NCBI GenBank assembly: GCA_049890035.1
Contig: JBMHCG010000043.1
Coordinates: 1-64,000, forward strand
DNA: 64,000 nt
Source: UBA11891 sp049890035
GTDB lineage: Bacteria > Bacteroidota > Bacteroidia > Flavobacteriales > Flavobacteriaceae
Direction of reading: 5' to 3'
The notes beneath the pieces are model-generated. The model was not told the DNA's origin, did no database searches, and saw nothing but the letters and a program-made list of their open reading frames with translations. Positions 7,534 through 16,905 of the stretch are shown piece after piece (within the stretch, counting starts at the first letter, position 1; each line of letters opens with the position of its first letter). A program made the translations under genes and the position numbers.

Positions 7534-8466
7534 GTGGAAACAGTTGCTAAAATATTCCCTTGTACACAGAGCCAAGAACTGGCAGTACAAATTGCCACAC
7601 ATTTTGGAGTTTCACTAGGAAAGGTTATTTTTTCTCGCTATAGCGACGGAGAATTTCAGCCCTCTTTTGAAGAGTCTGTCCGGGGTGCCCGTGTTTTTAT
7701 TGTAGGATCTACGCATCCAAGTTCAGAAAATTTAATGGAAATGCTATTGATGCTCGATGCCGCTAAGCGTGCATCAGCAAGGCACATTACTGCTGTCATG
7801 CCCTATTTTGGTTGGGCGCGCCAAGATCGTAAAGACAAACCACGCGTTCCTATCGGAGCCAAATTGGTAGCTAATTTACTTGAAGCTGCAGGTGCAACCC
7901 GTATTATCACTATGGATTTGCATGCCGACCAAATCCAAGGTTTTTTTGAGAAACCCGTCGATCATTTATTTGCCTCTACCATTTTTGTCCCCTATATCGA
8001 ATCCCTCAAATTGAACAATCTGACCATTGCTTCTCCTGATATGGGAGGTTCTAAGCGAGCCTATGCGTATTCCAAATTCCTGGGATCTGATGTTGTAATA
8101 TGCTACAAGCAGCGAGCGAAAGCTAACGTCATTTCACACATGGAATTAATCGGTGATGTCACGGGAAAAAATGTTGTGTTAGTCGATGACATGGTCGATA
8201 CTGCTGGCACATTGACTAAGGCCGCCGAAGTGATGATAGAACGGGGTGCTTTAAGTGTTCGTGCCATCTGCACGCATGCCATTCTCTCTGGCAACGCTTA
8301 TGAACGAATTGAAAACTCACAATTGGAAGAACTCATTGTGACTGACAGCATACCCCCCAAAAAAGAAAGTTCTAAAATCAAGGTATTGACCTGTGCACCC
8401 TTGTTTGCCAATACCATGACCAATGTGCACAAAAACAAATCCATACATTCGAATTTTATTAATTAA
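7534..8466 (+). CDS. prs: Ribose-phosphate pyrophosphokinase (PRPP synthetase)
   Basis: 310 residues, the usual length. It makes 5-phosphoribosyl-1-diphosphate from ribose 5-phosphate and ATP for nucleotide, histidine and tryptophan synthesis in the cytosol. Visible signatures: SDGEFQPSFEESVRG near residues 38-52, FGWARQDRK with PRVPIGAKL, the Mg/ribose-phosphate region TMDLHADQIQGFF, and the PRPP loop VVLVDDMVDTAGTL at about 213-226. The start is GTG; no ATG lies between the -7 box and this codon, and the N-terminus then matches the family. It is followed 8 nt later by rplY, a pairing common in Bacteroidota. Confidence 0.97.
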   Translation: METVAKIFPCTQSQELAVQIATHFGVSLGKVIFSRYSDGEFQPSFEESVRGARVFIVGSTHPSSENLMEMLLMLDAAKRASARHITAVMPYFGWARQDRKDKPRVPIGAKLVANLLEAAGATRIITMDLHADQIQGFFEKPVDHLFASTIFVPYIESLKLNNLTIASPDMGGSKRAYAYSKFLGSDVVICYKQRAKANVISHMELIGDVTGKNVVLVDDMVDTAGTLTKAAEVMIERGALSVRAICTHAILSGNAYERIENSQLEELIVTDSIPPKKESSKIKVLTCAPLFANTMTNVHKNKSIHSNFIN

Positions 8467-8474
8467 TTCTACAT

Positions 8475-9092
8475 ATGAAATCAATCACAATCAACGGATC
8501 TAAAAGAGAAAGCGTCGGCAAGGCAGCAACCAAAGCCATACGCAATGCTGGAGGAGTTCCTTGTGTGTTGTACGGTGGAGAGCAACCCCTCCATTTTTCA
8601 GCCAAAGAACTTGACTTTAGCAAATTGGTGTATACACCCAACGCACACACTGTGGTTATCGCCCTTGAAGATGGCTCAAAAATTGATGCCATTCTTCAAG
8701 ACATTCAATTCCATCCAGTAACAGACAAAATTCTCCATGTAGATTTTTATCAGTTGCATCAGGACAAAGAAATTTCAATGGATATTCCTGTTCAGCTCCA
8801 AGGGGCCGCTCCTGGAGTGCTAAACAGTGGGGGTGTTTTGCGTTTGAGTAAACGCAAGCTCCGTGTTCGTGCACTTCCTGCCAATCTACCTGATTATATC
8901 ACTGTTGATATTTCAGGCTTAGAAATGGGTAACAAATTTTATACGGCCGAACTGAAAAATGACGCTTTCATTTTGCTTCACCCAGACAATACTGTAGTTT
9001 GCCAAGTGAAAGCTTCGCGGGCTTCCATCAAAGCATCTACAGAAAGTGAAGCGGATGAGAACGAAACGGCAGAAGCAGAAACCGCTGAATAG
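8475..9092 (+). CDS. rplY: 50S ribosomal protein L25/general stress protein Ctc
   Basis: 205 residues: the long CTC form, with an N-terminal L25 domain that binds 5S rRNA (residues 1-90; KRESVGKAATKAIRNAGGVPCVLYGG) and a C-terminal TL5-like beta domain (about 95-180). The acidic, low-complexity tail (last 25 residues, Glu/Ala/Thr) is typical of the Bacteroidota versions. It lies 8 nt after prs in the same operon and is closed by a strong terminator. Confidence 0.95.
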   Translation: MKSITINGSKRESVGKAATKAIRNAGGVPCVLYGGEQPLHFSAKELDFSKLVYTPNAHTVVIALEDGSKIDAILQDIQFHPVTDKILHVDFYQLHQDKEISMDIPVQLQGAAPGVLNSGGVLRLSKRKLRVRALPANLPDYITVDISGLEMGNKFYTAELKNDAFILLHPDNTVVCQVKASRASIKASTESEADENETAEAETAE

Positions 9093-9115
9093 TTCATCCC
9101 CTGGGTTAAATGTTC

Positions 9116-9148
9116 AAAAAAGCATCGGTTTTCCTCCGATGCTTTTTA
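9116..9148 (+). terminator. Intrinsic terminator of prs-rplY
   Basis: AGCATCGG (9121-9128) pairs with CCGATGCT (9136-9143), flanked by an A-run and a T-run. The T-run merges directly into the TATTTTTG box of the next gene. Confidence 0.85.
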
Positions 9149-9154
9149 TTTTTG
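9147..9154 (+). promoter_or_regulatory. -7 box TATTTTTG of pth inside the terminator T-tract
   Basis: Exact TAnnTTTG match formed by the T-tract of the rplY terminator. The first ATG of pth begins 4 nt later (9159), so a transcript from here would have almost no leader if that start is used. Confidence 0.55.
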
Positions 9155-9158
9155 CAGC

Positions 9159-9767
9159 ATGTTTTCTTTTAAGAAGTGGTTGCGTGCAAAGCCATTGGCC
9201 ATGAAAAAGTATTTAATTGTTGGACTGGGAAATATCGGTGAGGAATATCACCTTACACGCCATAATATTGGTTTTGATGTAATTGACAAACTAGCTCAAC
9301 TGTGGAAATTAGAATTTGAATTAGAGAAAACAGCCTATTGCACACGCAAGAATTACAAAGGGAAAACATTTATTCTTATAAAACCAACCACCTTTATGAA
9401 CCGCAGTGGTAAAGCCGTTCGATATTGGGCTCTCAAAGAAAATATTCCCATTCAAAATATCCTGATCATTACAGATGATTTGCATCTTCCCTTCGGAACC
9501 CTTCGCCTTCGTGGAAAGGGGCGTTCTGGCGGGCACAATGGTTTAAAAGATATTGAAGCCATGCTCAACACGCCGCACTACCCCCGTTTGCGATTTGGCA
9601 TTGGACAAGACAAAAAAGGTAGCAGTCAAGTAGATTTTGTATTAGGAAAATGGGATGCAGAAGAAAGTCAGCTACTAAACGAAAGGTTGGAGCGAGCCAA
9701 AGAAATGATCCTATCATTTGCCTTAGCTGGATTACAAAACACCATGAACCAATTCAACGGTACCTAG
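9159..9767 (+). CDS. pth: Peptidyl-tRNA hydrolase
   Basis: 202 residues from the first ATG; a second start at 9201 (MKKYLIVGLGNIG) would give the usual core length of 188. It releases tRNA from peptidyl-tRNAs that drop off the ribosome. Signatures: VGLGNIGEEYHLTRHNIGF with the catalytic His in TRHNIG, FMNRSGKAV, DDLHLPFG with the catalytic-site Asp, and GGHNGLKDIE. The basic N-terminal extension (FSFKKWLRAK) resembles those seen in other Flavobacteriaceae, but a start only 4 nt from the -7 box leaves the choice open. It converges with the lipoprotein gene 2 nt away. Confidence 0.95.
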   Translation: MFSFKKWLRAKPLAMKKYLIVGLGNIGEEYHLTRHNIGFDVIDKLAQLWKLEFELEKTAYCTRKNYKGKTFILIKPTTFMNRSGKAVRYWALKENIPIQNILIITDDLHLPFGTLRLRGKGRSGGHNGLKDIEAMLNTPHYPRLRFGIGQDKKGSSQVDFVLGKWDAEESQLLNERLERAKEMILSFALAGLQNTMNQFNGT

Positions 9768-9769
9768 AT

Positions 9770-10438
9770 TTATTCTACCTGAAACGAGAAGGGTACAGAG
9801 CGGGCACTATTACCTTGTGAATCGATGGTTGTAACGGCCCAATAGTAGGTGCCTGGGGAAGTAAGGGATTGTTGATAGATAGTCGCTGTGGTATCCGCTT
9901 CAAGAATTTGCATGGTATCGATGCTTTCACCAAGGTAAAAGGTATAACGAAGTGCCTCCGCGTCCAAATCATGACCCTTCCATTCAAAGAATACCTCACC
10001 TGAAGGAATAATGGCTCCTTCCGATGGCTGAAGTAACAAAGTTGCAAAAGGAATATGATTGGCAATGGTATCCGATTCTAAATAAAATCGCCAGGAGGTA
10101 CTTCGTGCTTCGACAAGGCTGGCTTCGGATAAAGAAAGCACCCACCATTCATAAGGGAATCCCTTATCCAAAACCATATTGGTTGTTTGCAGCATTGTCT
10201 GTTCTTTATATTGCTGTCCTGTCTGGCTGTTTTCTACAACCAATTCATACGAATCGGTATATAAAGCAGCACGCCATCGAAACGTTACTTGACTGGTAGT
10301 ATCGTTGATACTAAAGGCTGTTGTACAGCTGTCTAAATTATCGGGTGCCAATAGAACAGCAGGGTCCGGTTCGGGGATAGCCGGTGGACTACACCCAATC
10401 CAAATACCAAAGAACAAACTTAAATACAGCTTTTTCAT
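9770..10438 (-). CDS. Lipoprotein with two fibronectin-III-like domains
   Basis: 222 residues. The signal peptide ends with the lipobox WIGC (Cys16), followed by a proline-rich spacer (PPAIPEPDP). Two beta-sandwich domains follow: about residues 28-120 (VTFRWRAALYTDSYELVV, then YEWWVLSLSE) and about 130-222 (GEVFFEWKGHDLDAEALRYTFYLG, then TYYWAVTTIDSQGN). The W-x-x-x-x-D/A-Y pattern is that of FnIII domains in surface proteins. Its ATG overlaps the stop codon of the 1292-residue metalloprotease by 4 nt, so the two are translationally coupled. No enzymatic motif; probably an accessory or anchoring partner of the protease, which is inference. Confidence 0.8.
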   Translation of the reverse strand: MKKLYLSLFFGIWIGCSPPAIPEPDPAVLLAPDNLDSCTTAFSINDTTSQVTFRWRAALYTDSYELVVENSQTGQQYKEQTMLQTTNMVLDKGFPYEWWVLSLSEASLVEARSTSWRFYLESDTIANHIPFATLLLQPSEGAIIPSGEVFFEWKGHDLDAEALRYTFYLGESIDTMQILEADTTATIYQQSLTSPGTYYWAVTTIDSQGNSARSVPFSFQVE

Positions 10439-13400
10439 TGCACCAATACTTTTAATGATTCCGTACCTTCAGCATGCTGCAATCGAACAAGATAAACGCC
10501 CGCAGGATAGCCGCTTAAATCCAATACAACTTTTCGGTTATCAGAATGCAATCGGTGTGTTTTATGATACCAAATCTCGCCACTCATTGGTGTGATCAAG
10601 ACCCTTACACTGGGGGTTTGACCGCCAACCAAAACTTCGATTATTCCTTGGGTTGGATTGGGGTATAACATAGATTTTTGAGCCCAATACAAACGTTCAT
10701 GATAAGCCAATTGACATCCGTCTGCTGACGCTACATGCAATTCATTTACCCCTTCTTCCAAAGGCAATTCTACCTGGTTTTGGTTACTTACAGTATAACG
10801 CTTAGCGTTAAGATCAATGCGATACTCCGGGGCACCGCTAAGATTCAATTGTACCTTATTTTGTGCAGTCAAAATTTCAGTAGTGACCGAAAGCGGAGCG
10901 GGTGAACCTATAGATGCCGTATAACACAGTTCGAAGGTAGGAGCATCGGGACTTGTTATACAAATAGAATAAGCACCGCTTGCTAAATTTGACAAGCGCA
11001 ATCCATTGTTTGTAAACGACTGGTTTCGTTCGTAACCGTTGGGGCCCAAAATCTCAAGCTGGTAGGAAAAATCAGCCAGGGGATCAATTTCCAAACGGCC
11101 GTTATTTTTATCCCTACAGCTAGTATCGTACTTCCGAATCGTAAAATTATTAGGGCTGTTTATATCGCAAAGATCTCCAATCCCATCCCCATCAAAATCC
11201 TCTTGTGCTGGATTGGTGACCTCGGGACAATTGTCCATTCGGTCTGCGATTGCGTCTGCATCACTATTGATTTCAATCGCCCCTTCCAGACAGGCTTGTA
11301 TTTCAAATTCAAGAAGACTTCCAGAGTCTTCAATTTCACTATCAATGATTTGAAGTTTCCAAACACCAAAGATCGATTTACCCACAACCTTTGACAAATC
11401 ACCAATAGGTCGAAAAGAACCGCTGAATGGTGCCGATCCAGTCGTTATTGAAGTGGCCGCTTGTTGGTCAAAGAAAGTTTGGGTGAAATTGTCAAATTTT
11501 CCTCCATTATTTTCTGCCAGAACAACAGTAGTCCCGTCTGGAGCGCGTAACCGTAGGGTCAAATCTTGCAAATATGTGTGTTGAATCGTTAGTCGCACGT
11601 TGAGATCAGAAATCAAATTTGTCTCTGTGATCGCAATCGATGCCTCTGTGTATCCCACATTTTGAAAATTCGCATCTTCCAAAAGAATAGGTAAATCGCC
11701 AGCCGTGTAATTCAAACAGTTTACCGCCGCTGTTTGAAAAACATACGGTTCTGAAAAAACACTTTCTCCACATACATTACGGGAACGAACTCGCCAATAA
11801 TATTCTGTACCTGGAGTCCAATTGACATTTGACAAGCGGGGCTCTTGGGTTACAGTTTGACTCACTGCATTTGAAAAATCATTTGTGCTACTCCATTCCA
11901 CTATATAAGTACTCGCATTAGCATTGGATTCCCATTCCAAGGCATGGGAAACAGAAATTTCTTCAGAGCCATTGGCTGGTTCTTGCAGTACAGGAGCTTC
12001 TAAAGCATTTGAAAAAACACGGAAATATAGATTAAATTCTGATACAACGTTACCCGATTGGGCTCGGATGATTATATTTTCTCTCTCAAAACTTTGAGCA
12101 TTTTCCGTGCTTAGTGATAGAATTCCTTTGCTGTCGCTTTCATTCAACAAGGGTACAGAGAAACTTCCTGTGATTCCTTCAGGGAGATCTACAAAGGAGA
12201 GTTGGGTCTCTTGATCATAAATCAAGGTGTAGGGTACTTCAAAGCGATCTGGCTGACATCGTTCAGCCTCATATTGATCAAGAACCAATTGATGGGATTG
12301 ATTTAAAATAGTAATCGGAGCTTCATTTACTGCGAAAAAGATATTGTCTATTGGCATTATCTTTATTCGCGCATTTTCGGTGTTAATTCCTGAAGGAACA
12401 ACCACTAGGGCTTCCCCATCATTAGGGGTTTCTTGTTGCAGGGTATGGGTAAAGTTTTCACTTCCATCGGGAGAAAGTACAATTGTGACGCTTTGGGTAT
12501 TGATTGGAATACGATTCGTTTCAGCACTATCCCAACGGATCCATTCTGCTTGACCCGATTGCCATACAATGGGTTCGCTTTGTGATAAAACACGGAAAGG
12601 ACCGGCTTGGTCAAGGACCGTAATCCGCATACGATCCTGGTCAACCAACCCGCCTTGCCCACTCGCTACGGATTGTCGATCGCGAACGGTTACCCCCCAC
12701 TGCAAAGTCCGTCCAACAGTGGGTACCGTTTCCCAATCACTATTCAATTTTGGTTCTGTCTCTATTAATTCCCCCAACAAAATACGGTCCCACTGCGGTA
12801 TGTGTCGTGTTGATTCGATTCGTGGTGGAAGGGAACGTGCCTGAGCACCGCTGGCATTTTGAGGTCCAAATTCGCTTGATCCTATTTCTCCCGTATCCAG
12901 TTGTTCCCAACAATAGTATAGTTCTTCCTCATCAGGATCACTTGCTGTGGCTTGCAAAACATAAGCGGTTCCTTTAGGAATCGTGTAGTCATTCCCTGCA
13001 GAGACGGAAGGTGGCGTATTGGTCAATGGCTGTGGAACATAGCAACTAGAGGTATTCAAAAAACCTTGAATACTTGCAATACTGATATAATGAAAATACG
13101 GATCTCCATGCGCTTGAACATTATCGGGCCCTACCAAACCAGCATACCCCATAATGGTTGTTCCACTACCGGGTTCTACATTGGAACCTGTACCTTCATT
13201 CAAATAAGAAAACGAGTGGTAGGCTCCAAATTGGTGACCCAATTCGTGTGCGACATAATCCAAGTCAAAATAATCATTTAAAAAAGGACTTCCATCAAAC
13301 GTTTCGAAAGGGTGAATGGTATACCCTTGTCCTTTTTGGTTGGTTTTACAAACACAAGCAATACATCCAGAATTACCGTCGGCTTCTCCATAACCCAACA

Positions 13401-14313
13401 GATGACCTACATCGTAGTTGGCTTCCCCGACTACTTCGGTAAAAAAAGCTTGTGCTTCACCGTTAAAATTCCCAGTAAAGGAATCCGTGCTTGCATTCGG
13501 CATCATCAATTCACTACCACTGACCAATTCGAGACGGATCCCCAAGTCCGTTTCAAAAACTTGATTGATACGATTGAGGGTAGCCACAACAGCAGCAAAA
13601 GCATCTTCCTGAGCAGAACCATTCCCATCATCCCCATCATCCCAATAGGCAGTAAATTCTCCTGTCGTAGCTATAGCGATTCGGAATGTTTTAAGGTTGA
13701 CTTGTTTGTTGGAGCTCTTTTTGTTTACAAACTGTTGTGGGCTTTTCGTCCTATTTGCAAGTGGGGTACTGCATTGAAAGGCGGCAGAAATAAATGCTCT
13801 TTGACGTTCATACACAAGGTGTCGATGATTTTTTCTCTTATCGGGTTGCACAAAGTAATGCGCCCCCTCAGGGGTTTGAATCCAAGCGTTGACACCTTGA
13901 GGCGAAAGGGTTATGCGAGCTACTACTCCTTCTCGCTCCGTACTCCAACCCATGTATGTCTGAACATGGGGTGCTTTCTTAGCTACTGCAGCAGCCATAG
14001 TAGGTACGGCCTTCAATAGGAAAGCCTCTGTCACGCCACTTTCGTTGGGTAAAAATAGAATGGTCGGCTCCTTAGCTTTCTGTTGTATTGAAACGCTAGG
14101 GCTGTATGAATCAAAAAAAGAGGGATCTAAATCATAATAAGTTCCTTGCACTGCATTCGGTGCGTGAGACTGATGCGTCCAATACGACTGGGCTACAAGC
14201 CATTGTATAGTAAAGAATAGGAAAACAAGTGTGGTGATTCGATTCAAACCCTTGAAATTGGAACTTGCTTTATGTGAAATGTTTGAACCCACGTATTGGT
14301 ATTGGTGTTCCAA
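10435..14313 (-). CDS. Secreted reprolysin-like metalloprotease with FnIII, P-domain and T9SS sorting domain
   Basis: 1292 residues. Order: signal peptide (ends WLVAQ, about residue 42); propeptide-like region; catalytic domain from about residue 210 with HELGHQFGAYHS (zinc ligands His356, His360, His366, catalytic Glu357); Ig-like part around 430-560; FnIII domain near 760-860 (EYYWRVRSRNVCGES); proprotein-convertase P-domain near 870-1000 (DLTLRLRAPDGTTVVLAENNGG); a thrombospondin type 3 calcium motif (NPAQEDFDGDGIGDLCD); and a C-terminal type A sorting domain (LYPNPTQGIIEV, then SGYPAGVYLVRL). It should be exported by Sec and then by the T9SS to the surface or medium. A TTG at 14247 gives a more normal signal peptide (NRITTLVFLF) and would leave more room for the divergent ribF promoter. 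Confidence 0.92.
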   Translation of the reverse strand: MEHQYQYVGSNISHKASSNFKGLNRITTLVFLFFTIQWLVAQSYWTHQSHAPNAVQGTYYDLDPSFFDSYSPSVSIQQKAKEPTILFLPNESGVTEAFLLKAVPTMAAAVAKKAPHVQTYMGWSTEREGVVARITLSPQGVNAWIQTPEGAHYFVQPDKRKNHRHLVYERQRAFISAAFQCSTPLANRTKSPQQFVNKKSSNKQVNLKTFRIAIATTGEFTAYWDDGDDGNGSAQEDAFAAVVATLNRINQVFETDLGIRLELVSGSELMMPNASTDSFTGNFNGEAQAFFTEVVGEANYDVGHLLGYGEADGNSGCIACVCKTNQKGQGYTIHPFETFDGSPFLNDYFDLDYVAHELGHQFGAYHSFSYLNEGTGSNVEPGSGTTIMGYAGLVGPDNVQAHGDPYFHYISIASIQGFLNTSSCYVPQPLTNTPPSVSAGNDYTIPKGTAYVLQATASDPDEEELYYCWEQLDTGEIGSSEFGPQNASGAQARSLPPRIESTRHIPQWDRILLGELIETEPKLNSDWETVPTVGRTLQWGVTVRDRQSVASGQGGLVDQDRMRITVLDQAGPFRVLSQSEPIVWQSGQAEWIRWDSAETNRIPINTQSVTIVLSPDGSENFTHTLQQETPNDGEALVVVPSGINTENARIKIMPIDNIFFAVNEAPITILNQSHQLVLDQYEAERCQPDRFEVPYTLIYDQETQLSFVDLPEGITGSFSVPLLNESDSKGILSLSTENAQSFERENIIIRAQSGNVVSEFNLYFRVFSNALEAPVLQEPANGSEEISVSHALEWESNANASTYIVEWSSTNDFSNAVSQTVTQEPRLSNVNWTPGTEYYWRVRSRNVCGESVFSEPYVFQTAAVNCLNYTAGDLPILLEDANFQNVGYTEASIAITETNLISDLNVRLTIQHTYLQDLTLRLRAPDGTTVVLAENNGGKFDNFTQTFFDQQAATSITTGSAPFSGSFRPIGDLSKVVGKSIFGVWKLQIIDSEIEDSGSLLEFEIQACLEGAIEINSDADAIADRMDNCPEVTNPAQEDFDGDGIGDLCDINSPNNFTIRKYDTSCRDKNNGRLEIDPLADFSYQLEILGPNGYERNQSFTNNGLRLSNLASGAYSICITSPDAPTFELCYTASIGSPAPLSVTTEILTAQNKVQLNLSGAPEYRIDLNAKRYTVSNQNQVELPLEEGVNELHVASADGCQLAYHERLYWAQKSMLYPNPTQGIIEVLVGGQTPSVRVLITPMSGEIWYHKTHRLHSDNRKVVLDLSGYPAGVYLVRLQHAEGTESLKVLVQ

Positions 14314-14318
14314 AGAGG

Positions 14319-14326
14319 TATTTTTG
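14319..14326 (+). promoter_or_regulatory. Candidate promoter (-7 TATTTTTG, -33 TTG) for ribF
   Basis: TATTTTTG matches TAnnTTTG and a TTG at 14296-14298 lies 20 nt upstream, the normal Bacteroidota spacing. It is 27 nt before the ATG of ribF. Confidence 0.6.
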
Positions 14327-14353
14327 TTTGGTCATTCAAGATATGTAAAATCG

Positions 14354-15313
14354 ATGAAGGTAATTCGAGATTTAAAAAATTTTACCAGCACCAAAAAAAC
14401 GGTGCTAACCATTGGTACATTTGATGGCGTACATATAGGTCATCAAAAAATCATTCAACAGCTCGTTGCTGTTGCAAAAGCTCAAAATCTTGAATCGGTT
14501 GTTTTGACCTTTTTCCCACACCCGCGTATGGTTCTTCAAAACGAAAATGCTGTGCAAATGATTGACAGTATGGAGGAAAAAATTCACGGCTTGGAACAAT
14601 TGGGCGTAGATATTTTAGTTATCCATCCATTTTCACTTTCTTTCTCTCGGACTACGGCAGTATCTTTTGCTCGCGATACAATAGCCACACAATTAAATTG
14701 TCAACATGTCATCATCGGTTACGATCATCGTTTTGGCCAAAATAGGGAAGCAACCATAAAAGATCTTGAACAATTTGGAGAAGTTTATGACTTTCAGGTG
14801 ACTGTCATTCCAGTCCAGGATATTGAATCCATCGCTGTGAGTTCGACCAAAATCCGCAAGGCGATTGTCAGTGGGGACTTACCCTCGGCACAGCGGTATT
14901 TAAATCGTCCTTTTCGATTAGCAGGAACGGTTGTTCAAGGGGAACGAGTTGGAAAAACTATCGGATTTCCAACGGCTAACCTAAAGATTGAAGAAATCTA
15001 TAAATTACAACCGCCTAAGGGAGTATATCTTGTCAATAGTACCATTGACAAACATTTATACTGGGGGATGATGAACATTGGTAATCGACCAACCTTTGAA
15101 GGCAAAAAAATCACAGTTGAAGTACATTTTTTTGATCTCAATCAAGACCTTTATCAAAGGAAAATTAGCTTGAATCTATTTGAAAAAATCCGCGAAGAGA
15201 AAAAATTTGACTCCCAAGAAAGTTTACAAGAGCAACTGAAAAAAGACAAATTACATTGCGTTCGAATCATTGGTGAGATTCCCAATCGAACTACTACCTT
15301 TGCAAAAAATTAG
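14354..15313 (+). CDS. ribF: Bifunctional riboflavin kinase/FAD synthetase
   Basis: 319 residues from ATG 14354, which begins MKVIRDLKNF as in the family; the frame is open further upstream but overlaps the divergent protease gene. It phosphorylates riboflavin to FMN and adenylates FMN to FAD. The N-terminal nucleotidyltransferase domain shows GTFDGVHIGHQ (residues 21-31) and VSSTKIRKAI; the C-terminal kinase domain has GKTIGFPTANL and NIGNRPTFEGKK. serS follows after 3 nt. Confidence 0.95.
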   Translation: MKVIRDLKNFTSTKKTVLTIGTFDGVHIGHQKIIQQLVAVAKAQNLESVVLTFFPHPRMVLQNENAVQMIDSMEEKIHGLEQLGVDILVIHPFSLSFSRTTAVSFARDTIATQLNCQHVIIGYDHRFGQNREATIKDLEQFGEVYDFQVTVIPVQDIESIAVSSTKIRKAIVSGDLPSAQRYLNRPFRLAGTVVQGERVGKTIGFPTANLKIEEIYKLQPPKGVYLVNSTIDKHLYWGMMNIGNRPTFEGKKITVEVHFFDLNQDLYQRKISLNLFEKIREEKKFDSQESLQEQLKKDKLHCVRIIGEIPNRTTTFAKN

Positions 15314-15316
15314 TTT

Positions 15317-16594
15317 ATGCTATCACTTTCCTTTGTTCGAGACAACAAATCACAGGTTTTAGAAGGCTTACAAAAAAGAGGCTTTGCCGAATTGGAATTA
15401 ATAGATCAACTGCTGGATATAGACCAACAACGTCGTAAAGTCCAGACAACACTGGATCAAAAACTGGCGGAGGCAAATCAAAAAGCAAAGGAAATTGGGA
15501 TGCTTTACAAAAGCGGAAAGACAGTAGAAGCCAATCAAATTAAAGAAACTACAGCAACCCTTAAAGGAGAAACCAAGGATCTGCAAGAGACACTACAAGA
15601 ACTAGAAAAAAACCTTCTCTCCCTTCGCACACAAATTCCTAACATCCCTCATGAAAGTGTACCCACAGGGAACTCAGAAGCCGACAATGAAGAAGTCTTT
15701 CGAGCTGGGGACATCCCTACACTCCATGAAGGGGCACGCCCGCATTGGGAATTAGCTGCTGATTATCAACTGATTGACTTTGATTTAGGAAGTAAAATCA
15801 CCGGTGCTGGTTTTCCCGTATACACTGGAAAAGGAGCCCGTTTGCAGCGCGCGCTGATCAACTTTTTTTTAGATTTCAATACCCAAGCAGGCTATCAGGA
15901 AATTCAAGTACCGCATTTAGTCAATGAAGATTCCGGTTTTGGTACAGGACAACTCCCTGATAAAGAGGGGCAAATGTATCAGGTGCAAAATGATAACCTG
16001 TATCTTATTCCCACAGCTGAAGTACCACTGACGAATATCTATCGGAATGTTTTGCTCAACGAATCTGATTTACCTATTTCCCTAACTGGCTATACCCCAT
16101 GTTTTCGAAGGGAAGCAGGGAGTTACGGGGCCCATGTTCGTGGACTCAACCGACTCCATCAATTCGATAAAGTAGAAATTGTTCGATTGGAAACACCCGA
16201 GCATTCGATGGCAGCCTTGGATGCTATGGTAGAGCACGTTAAAAAGTTGTTGGACGCCTTGGAATTACCCTATCGAATTTTGCGGCTTTGCGCTGGTGAT
16301 CTTGGTTTTACTTCTACTTTAACCTATGATTTTGAAGTTTTCTCTACGGCGCAAAATCGCTGGTTAGAAATCAGTTCTGTATCAAACTTCAATAGTTTTC
16401 AGGCTGAAAGACTGCAATTGCGATACAAAACTAAGGATGGAAAAAAACACAGTGTTCACACGCTTAATGGGAGTTCATTGGCCCTCCCACGAGTGATTGC
16501 AGGCCTATTAGAAAATTATCAAACCCCTGAGGGAATTCGTATTCCTAAGGCACTGGTACCCTATTGTGGTTTCGAAGCAATCCACCAACCATGA
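15317..16594 (+). CDS. serS: Seryl-tRNA synthetase
   Basis: 425 residues, the standard length. It charges tRNA-Ser. The N-terminal coiled-coil tRNA-binding arm covers about residues 30-105 (heptad-rich, KETTATLKGETKDLQETLQELEK region broken by a turn). The class II catalytic core follows with PTAEVPLTN, the motif 2 region CFRREAGSYG (with GLNRLHQFDKVE after it), the ATP-binding region TYDFEVFS, and motif 3 near the end (NGSSLALPRVIAG). The stop overlaps the ATG of the DUF4286 gene (ATGA). Confidence 0.97.
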   Translation: MLSLSFVRDNKSQVLEGLQKRGFAELELIDQLLDIDQQRRKVQTTLDQKLAEANQKAKEIGMLYKSGKTVEANQIKETTATLKGETKDLQETLQELEKNLLSLRTQIPNIPHESVPTGNSEADNEEVFRAGDIPTLHEGARPHWELAADYQLIDFDLGSKITGAGFPVYTGKGARLQRALINFFLDFNTQAGYQEIQVPHLVNEDSGFGTGQLPDKEGQMYQVQNDNLYLIPTAEVPLTNIYRNVLLNESDLPISLTGYTPCFRREAGSYGAHVRGLNRLHQFDKVEIVRLETPEHSMAALDAMVEHVKKLLDALELPYRILRLCAGDLGFTSTLTYDFEVFSTAQNRWLEISSVSNFNSFQAERLQLRYKTKDGKKHSVHTLNGSSLALPRVIAGLLENYQTPEGIRIPKALVPYCGFEAIHQP

Positions 16595-16905
16595 TACTCT
16601 ACAACGTCACTGTCAGTCTCGATCCCGATGTAGAAGCAGCATGGGTTGCATGGGTTCAGGAAGAACACATCCCTGAAATGATGGCTACGCAAAAATTTAT
16701 TTCGGCACAACTGGTTCGCATCAAAGACGACCTACAAAGGCCCACAGGCAATTATGCAGTTCAATACAAAACTAGCAGTCAACAACTGATGGATGCGTAC
16801 CTCAAAGAAGATGCCGCACGACTTCGCGCCAAGACAGAAGCCCGTTTTGGTAACAAAGTATTGGCTTTTCGTACGTTTCTTGAACTGTTGAACGAGACGC
16901 CATGA
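16591..16905 (+). CDS. DUF4286 family protein
   Basis: 104 residues from ATG 16591 (MILYNVTVSLD), the typical family start. Small ferredoxin-like alpha-beta protein of unknown function, with WVQEEHIPEMMATQKF near residues 21-36 and YAVQYKT in the middle. Its position between serS and ksgA, sharing 4 nt with each, places it in a translation/rRNA-modification operon. Known only as a conserved Bacteroidota protein; no catalytic residues are evident. Confidence 0.85.
   Translation: MILYNVTVSLDPDVEAAWVAWVQEEHIPEMMATQKFISAQLVRIKDDLQRPTGNYAVQYKTSSQQLMDAYLKEDAARLRAKTEARFGNKVLAFRTFLELLNETP

Noticed and set aside
7317..7598. Minus-strand open frame of 93 codons across the tRNA and the prs start
   Set aside because: It covers the tRNA gene and the prs promoter; tRNA sequence read as protein.
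10305..13442. Many plus-strand open frames of 60-110 codons opposite the metalloprotease
   Set aside because: Antisense shadows of a domain-rich gene, without family similarity or promoters.
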